A stretch of DNA of 64,000 nucleotides from Lysobacter sp. MMG2 (GCF_016735495.2 NZ_JAERQY020000004.1:310001-374000); one strand, 5' to 3'. Positions 7,700 to 16,938 are shown, counted from the first letter of the stretch. Program-made: numbers and translations. Notes: generated from the letters alone by a model not told the origin.

Positions 7700-8392
7700 T
7701 CAGGACGCGGTGGCCTTCGCCGCTTCGTCGATCAACGCCGCCACTGCGTCCGCTTGCGAGGCCAGCGATGCGTGGCTCGCGTCCAGCGTGATCACCTTCT
7801 TCGCGTTCATGCGGGCCGACATGCGCTTCTGGTTGTCGGGGTGGATCATGCGGTCCTGCGTGGAGATCTGGTACCAGCAGGGTTTGTCCTTCCATGCGGG
7901 CGCGGTGATGGTGTCGCCGAATGTGCCGCCCACCGGCGCCTTCTGCGTCACCGCCATCACCAATGCTTCGTCGGCGGTGAGGTCCTGGCAGAAGCTTTCG
8001 TGGAATTTGGACGGGACGATCCACAGGTAGCCGTCGCTGTCGGGGGCGATGTTGGCGACGGCGGCGGGCGGTTGCTGTTGCGTGATGCCGCCGGGGCTTT
8101 CGCCGGCGTCGGGGGCGAAGGCGGCGATGTAGACCAGTGCTTTGATGTTGGGTTGGTGGCCCATCTGCGTGATCACCGCGCCGCCGTAGGAATGACCGAC
8201 GAGGACGACGGGGCCGGTCACCTGCGCGACCATCTTGCGCGTGCGTTCGGCATCGTCGGCGAGCGAGGTCAGCGGGTTTTCGACGGCGCGGATGTCGGTG
8301 TAGCCCATGCGCGACAGCGCGACGATCACCTTCGACCAGTGCGCGGCGCCGCCCCAGAATCCGTGGACCAGCACGACGGTGGGCTTGCTCAT
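7700..8392 (-). CDS. Alpha/beta-hydrolase
   Basis: 230 residues from ATG 8392 (GGAG about 9 bases upstream). Classical alpha/beta-hydrolase fold: early VVLVHGFWGGAAHW oxyanion loop, nucleophile elbow GHSYGG near residue 85, an acid in the STQDRMIHPDNQ block (Asp) near residue 187, and a C-terminal catalytic His in DASHASLASQ. It lacks a signal peptide and is probably cytoplasmic. It resembles the EstA/salicylate-esterase-like group often annotated only as hydrolase. The substrate is unknown. It is a single gene flanked by repeat families A and B. Confidence 0.85.
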   Translation of the reverse strand: MSKPTVVLVHGFWGGAAHWSKVIVALSRMGYTDIRAVENPLTSLADDAERTRKMVAQVTGPVVLVGHSYGGAVITQMGHQPNIKALVYIAAFAPDAGESPGGITQQQPPAAVANIAPDSDGYLWIVPSKFHESFCQDLTADEALVMAVTQKAPVGGTFGDTITAPAWKDKPCWYQISTQDRMIHPDNQKRMSARMNAKKVITLDASHASLASQADAVAALIDEAAKATAS

Positions 8393-8457
8393 GGCGTCAT
8401 CTCCGAGGAAGGGGGGCATGCAGTCCAACGCAAGCGCGGCGACGAATCGGGCAGCCA

Positions 8458-8533
8458 GTAGCTCGGGTAAGCGGAGCGCACCCGGGGTTCAACGTGGAGG
8501 GCGTCCCGGGTGCGCTTCGCTTACCCGGGCTAC
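8458..8533. repeat. Large palindromic repeat, family A copy 2
   Basis: Left arm GTAGCTCGGGTAAGCGGAGC... from 8458 pairs with ...CGCTTACCCGGGCTAC ending at 8533, with about 28 bases between. The sequence matches the copies at 948-1024 and 8928-9001. Confidence 0.8.
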
Positions 8534-8643
8534 GTCGTGTGCGCACGTTTCTTTCACGCCGTCTCCACGCAAACGCCGCGATTTCACCTGCGAGCCAGCT
8601 TCGGCTTCGTAGGCTGCCGGTACACGTCCGGAAGGAGGTCGCC

Positions 8644-8916
8644 ATGACGGCCGATACCAAGTCGCCGCTGGAGCATGTCAACGACACGGTGTTGCAGCTC
8701 AAGGAAATGCGGCATTACTCGAAGAACAACGTGGAGCTGCTGACGACGCAGTGGCTGATGTTCGACGGTGAGTTGTCGAAGTTGAAGAAGGCGTCGGTGA
8801 TCGAGGATCTGATGACCAAGCAGTCGCAGTTCTACGATGCGGTCGAAACCGCAATCGCGGATCTGGAGGCGGTGGCGGTGGAATTGACGCCGGCGCCGGA
8901 GGAGGGGACGGCGTAA
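8644..8916 (+). CDS. Small uncharacterised protein
   Basis: 90 residues from ATG 8644, with an excellent GGAAGGAGG 6 bases upstream that decides the start. It is not recognised. The sequence is highly polar and predicted helical throughout (VNDTVLQLKEMRHYSKNNVE, then KLKKASVIEDLMTKQSQFYD, DAVETAIADLEAVAVEL), possibly a short coiled-coil or helical bundle, with no membrane segment or signal. It is flanked on both sides by family A palindromes, so it forms an isolated transcription unit divergent from the hydrolase. The strong ribosome site and even composition support a real gene. Confidence 0.65.
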   Translation: MTADTKSPLEHVNDTVLQLKEMRHYSKNNVELLTTQWLMFDGELSKLKKASVIEDLMTKQSQFYDAVETAIADLEAVAVELTPAPEEGTA

Positions 8917-8927
8917 GGCGCGTCGTA

Positions 8928-9001
8928 GTAGCCCGGGTAAGCGAAGCGCGCCCGGGGGTGTCACCGTTCGATCCCGGGTGCGCTTCGCTTACCCGGGCTA
9001 C
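8928..9001. repeat. Large palindromic repeat, family A copy 3
   Basis: Left arm GTAGCCCGGGTAAGCGAAGC... (from 8928) is fully complementary to the right arm ending in ...CGCTTACCCGGGCTAC at 9001. This is the most perfect of the three copies. Confidence 0.8.
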
Positions 9002-9054
9002 AAAGACACGAGTGCTGTTCGGATGAGGGGGGTCGCCGGATTGGCTTCGTTGAG

Positions 9055-9094
9055 CCCTCACCCCAACCCCTCTCCCGCGGGCGGGAGAGGGGCT
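9055..9094. repeat. GC-rich hairpin repeat, family B copy 2
   Basis: Same CCCTCACCCCAACCCCTCTC / GGGAGAGGGGC unit as at 7634-7676. It lies 27 bases past the end of purD and may terminate it. Confidence 0.75.
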
Positions 9095-9121
9095 CAAAAC
9101 ACAGGGACTTGAGACTCGCGC

Positions 9122-10420
9122 TTATGCGGGCTCTTCAGTCCGCTCGCGCTCGATCGCGCGCCAGCCGATGTCGTGGCGGTGGAACTCGCCGTGCCAGCTG
9201 ATGCCGGCGACGGCTTCGTACGCCTTGTGCTGCGCGTCGGCGACGCTGTCGCCCAGGGCGCACACGCACAGCACGCGGCCACCGGAGGTGACGACGTGTT
9301 CGCCTTCCACCTTCGTGCCGGCGTGGAAGACCTTCACGTCGTCCACTTCAGGCGCGTCCCAGCTGTTGATGACGTCACCGGCGCGCGGCGTGCCGGGGTA
9401 ACCCTCGGCGGCCATCACCACGCCGAGCGACGGGCGCGAATCCCACTGCGCGCTCACCTTGTCCAGGCGCTCGTCGATGGCCGCTTCCACCAGTTCCAGC
9501 AGGTCCGAACGCAGGCGCAGCATCACCGGCTGCGTTTCCGGGTCGCCGAAGCGCACGTTGTATTCGATGACCTTCGGCGCGCCGCTCTTGTCGATCATCA
9601 AACCGGCGTAGAGGAAACCGGTGAAGGGAATGCCGTCGGCGATCATGCCGCGCACGGTGGGTTCGACCACTTCGCGCATGATGCGCGCGTGCACGTCCGG
9701 CGTGACCACCGGCGCGGGCGAATACGCGCCCATTCCGCCGGTGTTGGGGCCGGTGTCGCGGTCGCCCACGCGCTTGTGGTCCTGGCTGGTCGCCATCGGC
9801 AATGCGGTCCTGCCGTCCACCATGGAGATGAAGCTGGCTTCCTCGCCTTCCAGGAACTCTTCGATCACCACGCGCGCGCCGGCGGCGCCGAAGGCGTAGT
9901 CGGCGAGCATGTCGGTGATGGCCGCTTCGGCTTCGGCCAGCGTCATCGCGACGATCACGCCCTTGCCCGCGGCCAGGCCGTCGGCCTTGATGACGATGGG
10001 GGCGCCCTTTTCCTGCACGTAGTCGATGGCGGCATCGACTTCGGTGAACACGGCGTAGTGCGCGGTGGGAATGCCGTGGCGCGCGAGGAAGTTCTTCGCG
10101 TAGGCCTTGCTGCCTTCCAACTGCGCGGCGGCCTGGGTGGGGCCGAAGATGCGGTGCTGCTTCTCGCGGAAGCGGTCGACCACGCCGTTGACCAGCGGGA
10201 CTTCCGGGCCGACGACGGTGACGCTGACGCCTTCGCGTTCCACCAGCGCGATCAGGCCGTCGATGTCGGAGGCGGACACGTCCACGTTGCGGCAACCGGC
10301 TTCGGTCGCGGTGCCGGCGTTGCCCGGCGCGACCAGCACCTCGCTCACGCGCGGCGATTGCGCCAGTTTCCAGGCCAGGGCGTGCTCGCGACCGCCGGAA
10401 CCGATGACGAGGACTTTCAT
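9122..10420 (-). CDS. purD: Phosphoribosylamine--glycine ligase (GARS)
   Basis: 432 residues, the usual PurD length. It catalyses ATP-dependent joining of phosphoribosylamine and glycine, step 2 of de novo purine synthesis, in the cytoplasm. It opens with KVLVIGSGGREHALAWKLAQ (N domain). It has the ATP-grasp lid and binding block (GAPIVIKADGLAAGKGVIVA, EEFLEGEEASFISMVDG), the hallmark DHKRVGDRDTGPNTGGMGAY, and IEYNVRFGDPETQ for metal binding. The start is supported by AGGAG 6 bases before ATG. It lies on the same strand as purH but is separated by a GNAT gene and REP repeats. Confidence 0.97.
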   Translation of the reverse strand: MKVLVIGSGGREHALAWKLAQSPRVSEVLVAPGNAGTATEAGCRNVDVSASDIDGLIALVEREGVSVTVVGPEVPLVNGVVDRFREKQHRIFGPTQAAAQLEGSKAYAKNFLARHGIPTAHYAVFTEVDAAIDYVQEKGAPIVIKADGLAAGKGVIVAMTLAEAEAAITDMLADYAFGAAGARVVIEEFLEGEEASFISMVDGRTALPMATSQDHKRVGDRDTGPNTGGMGAYSPAPVVTPDVHARIMREVVEPTVRGMIADGIPFTGFLYAGLMIDKSGAPKVIEYNVRFGDPETQPVMLRLRSDLLELVEAAIDERLDKVSAQWDSRPSLGVVMAAEGYPGTPRAGDVINSWDAPEVDDVKVFHAGTKVEGEHVVTSGGRVLCVCALGDSVADAQHKAYEAVAGISWHGEFHRHDIGWRAIERERTEEPA

Positions 10421-10568
10421 GTGCGCTCCTGCGTGTCGCGACGTGGGACCGCGGATTTTACGGAAGCAGCCGCGATGCCGCGACTTTCGCGTCCGGGCGC
10501 GTCGTCTTTCATGGGGTTGAACGCGTCCGCGCGGCGGTATCGGCCTCGCGCGCGTTCATCCGTGTCGC

Positions 10569-11063
10569 TCAGGCGTCGGAGAACGAGCGGTGGTAGCGCA
10601 CGGCGCCCTTCGCCGTCGCGTCGCCGAAGGCGAGGGACTGGAAGTACTGCGGCGGGGCGTCGGCGTAGTGCAGTTCGCCGTCGTTGAGGAAGCCGAAGCG
10701 GGCGTAGTACGCGGGTTCGCCCAGCACGACGCAGCCGGCGGCGCCCTGTTCGGCCAGTTCGGCCAGGCCGGCGCGGATCAGCGCGGTGCCGACGCCGTGG
10801 CCCTGGTCGCGCGGCGCGACGGCGACGGGGCCCAGGCCGTACCAGGACTTCGCGCCTTCGATCGCCACCGGCGAGAACACCGCGACGCCGGCGAGGCGAC
10901 CGTCGATGTCGGCCACCAGGCACAGGCTCAGTTCGCCGTCCTCGCGCAGGGTGTCGACGATGCGCTGCTCGACGCGGCCGTTGCCGGGGACTTCGGCGAA
11001 GGCGGTGCCCAGGAGGTCGCGGATGGCGGCGTGGTCGTCCTGGGTTTCGGTGCGGATCCACAT
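10569..11063 (-). CDS. GNAT-family N-acetyltransferase
   Basis: 164 residues from ATG 11063, preceded by GGAGG at 4-5 base spacing. A longer reading would translate a REP element and is rejected. GNAT fold: N-terminal IRTETQDDHAAIRDLLGTAF, central GLGPVAVAPRDQGHGVGTAL containing the acetyl-CoA pyrophosphate loop (Q-G-x-G-x-G/A), and a C-terminal GEPAYYARFGFLNDG typical of the YhbS-like subgroup. It acetylates an unknown small molecule or protein. It sits between purH and purD, with no obvious link to purine synthesis. Confidence 0.85.
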   Translation of the reverse strand: MWIRTETQDDHAAIRDLLGTAFAEVPGNGRVEQRIVDTLREDGELSLCLVADIDGRLAGVAVFSPVAIEGAKSWYGLGPVAVAPRDQGHGVGTALIRAGLAELAEQGAAGCVVLGEPAYYARFGFLNDGELHYADAPPQYFQSLAFGDATAKGAVRYHRSFSDA

Positions 11064-11155
11064 AAGGCCTCCGGGCGTGTGGGCGGAGTTTGCGCGGGGG
11101 GCGGTTATGGCGGTGTCGGCGGGGGCGTCGAGGCCCTCATGAGCGCGGGCTACGC

Positions 11156-11316
11156 TCATGCCGTCATTCCCGCGTAGGCGGGAATCCAAGGACGTAACGC
11201 ATCACGCGCTCCGGAGGACGTGAGGGTGTGGACAGTTGGATCCCCGCCTACGCGGGGATGACGGCATGGGGGCTGCGAGGCTGTCGGCCTGGGTCCCGGC
11301 CTTCGCCGGGATGACG
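11156..11316. repeat. REP-like palindromes, family C
   Basis: Three short palindromes between the GNAT gene and purH: ATTCCCGCGTAGGCGGGAAT near 11165, ATCCCCGCCTACGCGGGGAT near 11233, and GTCCCGGCCTTCGCCGGGAT near 11294. Orientation alternates between neighbours, as in REP doublets. Confidence 0.75.
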
Positions 11317-11329
11317 GCTTCGGAAACGC

Positions 11330-11357
11330 TTTCCCGATTCCCGATTCCCGATTCCCG
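11330..11357. repeat. Tandem CCCGATT repeat, family D
   Basis: Four tandem copies of a 7-8 base unit (ATTCCCG) just downstream of purH. Related arrays lie at 19767-19855 and in the groES-groEL spacer. Confidence 0.7.
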
Positions 11358-11362
11358 GCGGA

Positions 11363-12952
11363 TCAGTGACGGAAGTGACGCACGCCCGTGAACACCATCG
11401 CCAGGCCGTGTTCGTCTGCGGCGGCGATGACTTCGCTGTCGCGCATCGAGCCGCCCGGCTGGATCACGGCCTTGATGCCCGCTTCGGCCGCGGCGTCGAT
11501 GCCGTCGCGGAACGGGAAGAAGGCGTCGGACGCCATCACCGAGCCCGGCACCACCAAGCCCGCGTCGGTCGCCTTGATGCCGGCGATGCGCGCCGAGTAC
11601 ACGCGGCTCATCTGGCCCGCGCCGACGCCGATGGTGCGATGGTCCTTCGCGTAGACGATCGCGTTGGATTTCACGAACTTCGCCACGCGCCAGGCGAACA
11701 GCAGATCGTCCATCTGCTCCTTCGTCGGCGCGATCTTCGTCACGACCTTGAGTTCCTCGCGCGTGACTTCGCGGATGTCGCTGGTCTGCATCAGCAGGCC
11801 CGAGCCGACGCGCTTGATGTCCACGTTGTTGCGGCCTTCACCATGCGGAATGCGCAGCACGCGCACGTTGGCTTTCTTCTTCGCGTAGTCGAGCGCGCCT
11901 TCCTCGTAGTCCGGTGCGATCAGCACTTCGACGAACTGGCGGTCGAGGATGGCCTTGGCGGTGGCGGTGTCCAGCGTCTTGTTGAACGCGATGATGCCGC
12001 CGAAGGCGGAGGTGGGGTCGGTGGCGTAGGCCAGCTCGTACGCGTCGCCGCAGGCCACGCCTTCGGCCACGCCGCAGGGATTGGCGTGCTTGACGATCAC
12101 GCAGGCCGGGCGCTCGAACTGGCGCACGCATTCCCACGCGGCGTCGGCGTCGGCGAGGTTGTTGAAGCTCAGTTCCTTGCCCTGCAACTGCGTGAACGTA
12201 GCCAGCGTGCCCGGCACCGGCCACAGGTCGCGGTAGAACGCGCCCTGCTGGTGCGGGTTCTCGCCGTAGCGCAGATCCATCACCTTCACGAAGTTGCTGT
12301 TCTGCTGCGCGGGGAAGCGCGCGCGCTGGCCGTCGTCGACGTTGATCGAGGACAGGTAGTCGCTGATGCACGCGTCGTACTGCGCGACGCGGTTGAACGC
12401 GGCCACCGACAGTGCGAAGCGCGTCGTGCCCGACAGCGCACCGTGGTTGTGCTTGAGTTCGTCCAGGATGCCTTCGTACTGCGCCGGATCGGTGGCCACG
12501 GCCACGCGCGCGAAGTTCTTCGCCGCCGAACGCAGCATCGCCGGACCGCCGATGTCGATGTTCTCCACGATGTCGTCCAGCGAGCTGTCGGGGTTGGCCG
12601 AAACCTTCTCGAACGGATACAGGTTCAGCACCAGCAGGTCGATCGCGCCGATGCCGTGCTGCGCCATCACCGCGTCATCCAGCCCGGCGCGGCCGAGCAG
12701 GCCGCCGTGCACGAGCGGGTGCAGCGTCTTGACGCGGCCGTCCATCATCTCGGGGAAGCCGGTGACGTCGCTGACGTCCTTCACCGGCAGGCCGGCGTCG
12801 CGGATGGCCTTGGCGGTGCCGCCGGTGGAGAGCAGTTCGACGTTGTGCGCGTGCAGCGCCTGGGCGAGCGCGATCAGGCCGGTCTTGTCGGATACGGACA
12901 GCAGGGCGCGGCGGACGACGACCGGCGGGCCGGACAGGAGTTCGGAGGTCAT
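11363..12952 (-). CDS. purH: Bifunctional AICAR formyltransferase / IMP cyclohydrolase
   Basis: 529 residues, as expected for PurH. The last two steps of IMP synthesis: folate-dependent formylation of AICAR, then ring closure. The N-terminal MGS-like cyclohydrolase domain opens with [20 protein letters not shown] and carries [15 protein letters not shown]. The transformylase domain has [31 protein letters not shown] with the catalytic Lys-His, FGGIIAFN and the C-terminal FFPFRDGID and [13 protein letters not shown] blocks. It follows fis on the same strand across 193 bases that hold a REP pair, so co-transcription with fis is possible but not certain. Confidence 0.97.
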   Translation of the reverse strand: MTSELLSGPPVVVRRALLSVSDKTGLIALAQALHAHNVELLSTGGTAKAIRDAGLPVKDVSDVTGFPEMMDGRVKTLHPLVHGGLLGRAGLDDAVMAQHGIGAIDLLVLNLYPFEKVSANPDSSLDDIVENIDIGGPAMLRSAAKNFARVAVATDPAQYEGILDELKHNHGALSGTTRFALSVAAFNRVAQYDACISDYLSSINVDDGQRARFPAQQNSNFVKVMDLRYGENPHQQGAFYRDLWPVPGTLATFTQLQGKELSFNNLADADAAWECVRQFERPACVIVKHANPCGVAEGVACGDAYELAYATDPTSAFGGIIAFNKTLDTATAKAILDRQFVEVLIAPDYEEGALDYAKKKANVRVLRIPHGEGRNNVDIKRVGSGLLMQTSDIREVTREELKVVTKIAPTKEQMDDLLFAWRVAKFVKSNAIVYAKDHRTIGVGAGQMSRVYSARIAGIKATDAGLVVPGSVMASDAFFPFRDGIDAAAEAGIKAVIQPGGSMRDSEVIAAADEHGLAMVFTGVRHFRH

Positions 12953-13032
12953 GGGTGTGCGGGGACGGCGGCGGGGAGCTGGGAATTATACGGCCCCGCG
13001 CGTTGCGGGCCTTCCGTCGCACGGAGTTTCAG

Positions 13033-13135
13033 CCGTCATTCCCGCGAAGGCGGGAATCCAACTGTCCGGTTCGATTCCGGCCTTCGAAAGGCGTGACGCA
13101 CGCAAGCCTGGATCCCCGCCTTCGCGGGGATGACA
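13033..13135. repeat. REP doublet, family C
   Basis: Two palindromes in inverted orientation, ATTCCCGCGAAGGCGGGAAT near 13039 and ATCCCCGCCTTCGCGGGGAT near 13110, in the fis-purH spacer. This is the classic REP doublet layout and could stabilise the fis transcript end. Confidence 0.75.
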
Positions 13136-13145
13136 GCAGGAAAAA

Positions 13146-13418
13146 TCAGTCCAGCCCGTACTCGCGCAGCTTCTTGCGCAGCGTCGCGCGGTGGATGCCG
13201 AGCATCGACGCGGCGCGGCTCTGGTTGCCGTCGCAGTGCTGCAGCACTTCCACGAACAGCGGGATCTCCAGCTCGCGCAGCGCGATCTCGTAGAGGTTCT
13301 CGGTGTCGCTGCCGTCCAGGTCGCCCAGGTAGCGGCGGATCGACGTGGCGACATGGTCGCGCAGCGGCACGCGTGGAGCGGGGCGTGCGGTGTCGGTTCG
13401 GTCGGTGGCAGCGTTCAA
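13146..13418 (-). CDS. fis: Fis-family nucleoid-associated regulator
   Basis: 90 residues from a TTG codon at 13418 (GGGG about 6 bases upstream). The first residues [20 protein letters not shown] fit xanthomonad-type Fis, whereas an upstream ATG would add an unrelated Arg/Ser-rich tail. The core is [20 protein letters not shown], then the C-terminal helix-turn-helix [25 protein letters not shown]. Fis bends DNA and adjusts growth-phase transcription. In enterobacteria fis follows dusB; here it sits between a DUF3426 gene and purH. Identity is secure; the start codon is less so. Confidence 0.88.
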   Translation of the reverse strand: MNAATDRTDTARPAPRVPLRDHVATSIRRYLGDLDGSDTENLYEIALRELEIPLFVEVLQHCDGNQSRAASMLGIHRATLRKKLREYGLD

Positions 13419-13518
13419 CGTGATCCCCAGTCCTTCGCGCGACCTCACCCCGGTGCGGGGTCGGCGGGAGGGCGAGTCTATCGTGGGCCTGTCGCAGGCG
13501 CCAATGAATCGCGAGGGC

Positions 13519-14406
13519 TCAGCGGAAATCGAAGGTGAACGCCACGATGCGTGGCGCCGGTTCCACGACATCCATTGTCACGGTCGCGCTCTGCCCGGGC
13601 AGGAGGCGGTCCGCGGCGCTGTGCGTCCGGCGGTACTCGTTGGGGGTGAACGCACGCACGCCGACCGGCCGGCCGTCCACGTCGGACAGACTCAGCAGCA
13701 ACGTCGGCCAGGGCTGCGGCCATTGCGCGTCGTTGCGGAAGCTGGCCTCCACGGCAAGCACGCCTGCCGCGCCCGCCTTGGGTCGCACGCTGCGCTGGAG
13801 CATGGTGAACGCGGCCGGTTCGTGCCACGCCGGCACTTCGCAGCGCAGCACGCTGCATGCGCCGGCGACCAGCGGTCGCCAGCGCGGATCGGCGGCGAGT
13901 TCGAAACGCTGCGCCAGCAGCAACTGCAATGCGAGCAGCAGCGTCAGTCCGGCGATGCCGGCATACCAGCCCCAATGCACGCGTGCCGGTGCGGTCGGTG
14001 CGGAGTGGCGGGCGAAACTCGGCGCGCCTTTGCGACGCGGACGTGCGGCGCGTTTGCTCCGACGCGCGGGCGTGCCCACCGTCACCGCGGCGATGGCGTC
14101 CTCGTAACTGGGAAGCGCGTCCGATGTCGGTTCGCTGTCGGTGGCGTCGTCCGTCGCCTCGGCGGTGGTTGCGACTTCGTCGGTTGCACTCGTTTCAGGC
14201 GTAACGGTCGGCGACGCTTCGGGCGATGCGTCCGCCGTTTCGTGCACGGGTTCGTCGGCCGGTGCGTCGACGGGTTCTTCCACGGGCGTCGTGTCCGTGC
14301 CGATGGGTTCCACGAGTTGCTCGCAACGCGGGCAACGCTGCGGCGCACCGTCCGGGCGGACGATGAGCGCAACCAGGAAACCGCAGTGCGGGCACGGGAC
14401 GAACAT
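13519..14406 (-). CDS. DUF3426 zinc-ribbon membrane protein
   Basis: 295 residues. It starts with an MJ0042-type zinc ribbon ([13 protein letters not shown] ... RCPRCEQLV, two CxxC pairs). A long acidic Thr/Ala/Glu-rich linker (residues about 35-115) and a basic patch ([13 protein letters not shown]) follow. One membrane helix ([20 protein letters not shown], about residues 148-167) leads to a periplasmic DUF3426 domain containing [20 protein letters not shown] and [20 protein letters not shown]. Cellular role unknown. It lies 34 bases after prmA and 100 bases before fis on the same strand, an arrangement I regard as characteristic of this family of bacteria. Confidence 0.85.
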   Translation of the reverse strand: MFVPCPHCGFLVALIVRPDGAPQRCPRCEQLVEPIGTDTTPVEEPVDAPADEPVHETADASPEASPTVTPETSATDEVATTAEATDDATDSEPTSDALPSYEDAIAAVTVGTPARRSKRAARPRRKGAPSFARHSAPTAPARVHWGWYAGIAGLTLLLALQLLLAQRFELAADPRWRPLVAGACSVLRCEVPAWHEPAAFTMLQRSVRPKAGAAGVLAVEASFRNDAQWPQPWPTLLLSLSDVDGRPVGVRAFTPNEYRRTHSAADRLLPGQSATVTMDVVEPAPRIVAFTFDFR

Positions 14407-14440
14407 GGCGGCTATTCAAACATGCCGGCCCGCGGCGTTG

Positions 14441-15361
14441 TCATCGGCGGCGCACGCCTGTGACGCGCATCCAGTCTTCCTGGCGTTGCGCATGCAGCTG
14501 TTCGAAGCCGGCGGCGTAGCGCTCGATGACCTCGTCTTCCTGGCCGGCGAGGATGCCCGACATCGCGATGCGCCCGCCCGGCGCGGCGCGCGCGGTGAGC
14601 GTGTCGGCCAGCGCCACCAGCGCCGAGGCCAGGATGTTGGCGACCACGACCGGGTACGTCTGCGCGGGTTCCTCGTCCGGCGCGTAGGCCAGCAGGCGAT
14701 CGTCCACGCCGTTGCGCTGTGCGTTGTCGGCGGTGGCGATCAACGCCTGCGGGTCGTTGTCCACGCCGATCGCCTGCGCGGCGCCGAGCTTCAGCGCGGC
14801 CAGCGCGAGGATGCCCGAGCCGCAGCCGAAATCGAGCACGCGCTGACCGTGCAGCGCGCCTTCGTCGGCCAGCGTGTCGAGCCATTCCAGGCACAGCGAC
14901 GTGGTGGGATGCGTGCCGGAGCCGAAGGCCAGGCCGGGGTCGAGGCGAACCACGGCCGCGTCGGCCGCGTCGGCGCCTTCGGGCAGGTCGTGGTTCCACG
15001 GCACGATCCAGGTGCGACGGCCGAACTTGAGCGGCTCGTACTGATCCATCCAGGCCCGTTCCCAGTCCTGGTCCTCGACCTCGCGGAAGGCCGCGCGCGA
15101 CCAGTCCAGGCCTTCGTCGGCCGCGCTCAGTGCGTACAGCAGCAGGTCCTGAGAGGTGCCGCCTTCGAACAGCGCGGTCAGCACCAGCTCGTTCCACAGC
15201 GGCTGTTCGCCGACGCCGGGCTCGAAGATCGCCTGTTCGTCGGGCGCGTCGGCATGCGCATCGGCGAGCGTGACGGCCAGCGCGCCGACGCTTTCCAGCG
15301 CGCGCTCGTAGCGCGGCTGCTGGACTTCGGTGCAGGGCAGGGTGAGTTCGAGGAACGGCAT
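14441..15361 (-). CDS. prmA: Ribosomal protein L11 methyltransferase
   Basis: 306 residues from ATG 15361 ([12 protein letters not shown]); an earlier start would add ten unlikely residues. SAM-dependent trimethylation of ribosomal protein L11. The N-terminal substrate domain (to about residue 110) includes [18 protein letters not shown]. The Rossmann domain has [17 protein letters not shown], motif [31 protein letters not shown], and [15 protein letters not shown]. It is the first gene of the prmA-DUF3426-fis group and divergent from the unknown gene at 15528. Confidence 0.95.
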   Translation of the reverse strand: MPFLELTLPCTEVQQPRYERALESVGALAVTLADAHADAPDEQAIFEPGVGEQPLWNELVLTALFEGGTSQDLLLYALSAADEGLDWSRAAFREVEDQDWERAWMDQYEPLKFGRRTWIVPWNHDLPEGADAADAAVVRLDPGLAFGSGTHPTTSLCLEWLDTLADEGALHGQRVLDFGCGSGILALAALKLGAAQAIGVDNDPQALIATADNAQRNGVDDRLLAYAPDEEPAQTYPVVVANILASALVALADTLTARAAPGGRIAMSGILAGQEDEVIERYAAGFEQLHAQRQEDWMRVTGVRRR

Positions 15362-15527
15362 GGCGGTCGGAAGGCGACGACGGGCGGCCATGGTGGGCCG
15401 TGCGGCAGACGGCGTAAAGCGGGTCCACGGTCACAGGGCAGGGCCACTTGCCCGCATTCAGCCCGAAACCTTGCCGGTTGCGGCGGCGGCTTGGCCTTAG
15501 AATGGCCCGACGCCGTCTCCCCCCGCC

Positions 15528-16514
15528 ATGGCCAACACCCTTCAAACCGGGCTGAAAGCACGATCGCCTTCGTGGCCGAGCACGCGCATGCTCGCCGGGG
15601 CGACGCTGGTGGTGCTCGGCATCGCGTCGGTGGCGGCGTGGGTGCAGAGCGGTGACCGGAGCAGTGTCGAACGCGTCGCCATCGCCACGGCGGTAAACGC
15701 CGAGCTGCCCGATCGGGAGAGCGCGTCGGTCGACCATCCGCGACCGGATACCATCGGCCGCACGGTGCAGGTGCCCGCACGCTCGGCCCTGCGCGAGCAG
15801 TTCGACACGGCGAGCGATCTGTACGCGTACGCGCAGTCGCTGGAACCGGCCGCGCGCGAACGCGACGCCGATGCGATCTGGATGATCAGCCGCGTGTACG
15901 ACTACTGCTCCGGCTTCGCCGCGGCACCGGCGGCGTTCGAGCGCGACACGCGCGTGATCGGCGAGATGGAGATGCGCGGTTCGGCGGCGATGGTCGCCGC
16001 ACGCGAGCGCATCCGCCAGCGGTGCGCGCGCTTCGTGCCGCAGGACGAGCTGACGCCGCGCATGATCGTGCTCAAGCGCGTGGAAGCGGCGGAAGCCGGG
16101 AGCGTCGCGGCGGAGGCTTCGCTGCTCGCTTCGGGCGAACCGCTCAAGGACACGCCCGAATACAAGCGCGATCTGGTCGAGCGCGTGAAGGAATCGGGCG
16201 ACCCGGAAGCGTATTCGGCGCTGTCGCCGGCGATGGGCGTCGCCGCCAGCGGCAAGATCGAGCTGGCCGATCAGGTCGCCGGCACTCAGTTCTCGGAACT
16301 GGCCTGGCAACTGGCCGCGTGCCGGCAGGGCCTGGACTGCTCGTCCGACAGCGCACTGATGACGTCGTACTGCGCCAACGGCGGCATCTGTTCACGCGTG
16401 CCCGGGCAGGATTTCGAACGCTTCGTATTCGACGCCGCCATCCCCCGCCAGGGTGTGGACGTCATCAACGACATGGTTGTCTCGCTCATGGGCGGGAAGA
16501 GGGAATCAAAATGA
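15528..16514 (+). CDS. Uncharacterised membrane-anchored protein, coupled to the next gene
   Basis: 328 residues, family not recognised. One N-terminal membrane helix (MLAGATLVVLGIASVAAWV, residues about 21-40) would anchor a periplasmic domain. That domain is mostly helical and Ala/Arg/Glu-rich (FDTASDLYAYAQSLEPAARE, DADAIWMISRVYDYCSGF, AARERIRQRCARFVP), resembling helical-repeat or Sel1-like architecture. At least six cysteines (YDYCSGF, RQRCARF, LAACRQGLDCSS, TSYCANGGICSR) could form disulfides. The stop overlaps the next start by ATGA. The expected -10-like TAGAAT lies near 15498. Confidence 0.65.
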   Translation: MANTLQTGLKARSPSWPSTRMLAGATLVVLGIASVAAWVQSGDRSSVERVAIATAVNAELPDRESASVDHPRPDTIGRTVQVPARSALREQFDTASDLYAYAQSLEPAARERDADAIWMISRVYDYCSGFAAAPAAFERDTRVIGEMEMRGSAAMVAARERIRQRCARFVPQDELTPRMIVLKRVEAAEAGSVAAEASLLASGEPLKDTPEYKRDLVERVKESGDPEAYSALSPAMGVAASGKIELADQVAGTQFSELAWQLAACRQGLDCSSDSALMTSYCANGGICSRVPGQDFERFVFDAAIPRQGVDVINDMVVSLMGGKRESK

Positions 16515-16921
16515 AGAAGCTTCCATTGCCAACCAAGGCCGGCAGGTATTTCTGGGTGCTGTTGTTCGCCACGTATTCGGTGGCCGCCGCGGGCGTGATG
16601 ATCGACGTGTTGGGTGACGAGTATCGCCATCTGTCGCAAATCGCCGTGACCTCCGTGCGTTCGTCGGAGGACGTGCGCACCACCGGGGCGGCGCAGGTCG
16701 CCGCGGTGTATCGGGCGAGCAGCGGCGCGCCGTTCTCGACGCTGCCGCCGGGCAGCACCTTCAAGGTCGTGTGGCCCGACGGTTCCAGCGAGTACGTCAT
16801 GGTCGTCAGCCCGTCGTCGAGCTCGGGCGTGCATCCCCTCGCCGGGACGCAGCAGCGCAGCGGTACCGCGGTCGCCAAGGATGCCGCCGCCGATGCCTCG
16901 GCGCAGGAAGCGACGCGCTGA
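16511..16921 (+). CDS. Uncharacterised small membrane-anchored protein
   Basis: 136 residues from ATG 16511, which overlaps the preceding TGA, with a GAGGGAA ribosome site inside the upstream gene. An N-terminal helix (YFWVLLFATYSVAAAGVMI) acts as an anchor or uncleaved signal. The rest is extracytoplasmic: TSVRSSEDVRTTGAAQVAAV, then FSTLPPGSTFKVVWPDGSSEYVM, a small beta domain, and a Ser/Ala/Thr-rich tail. No family recognised. Coupling to the 328-residue membrane protein suggests the two act as a pair in the envelope. Confidence 0.65.
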   Translation: MKKLPLPTKAGRYFWVLLFATYSVAAAGVMIDVLGDEYRHLSQIAVTSVRSSEDVRTTGAAQVAAVYRASSGAPFSTLPPGSTFKVVWPDGSSEYVMVVSPSSSSGVHPLAGTQQRSGTAVAKDAAADASAQEATR

Positions 16922-16938
16922 TCTGAAGGCAGGCGGCC

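Noticed and set aside
11064..11189. N-terminal extension of the GNAT protein
   Set aside because: It translates a REP palindrome; a good GGAGG ribosome site supports the start at 11063.
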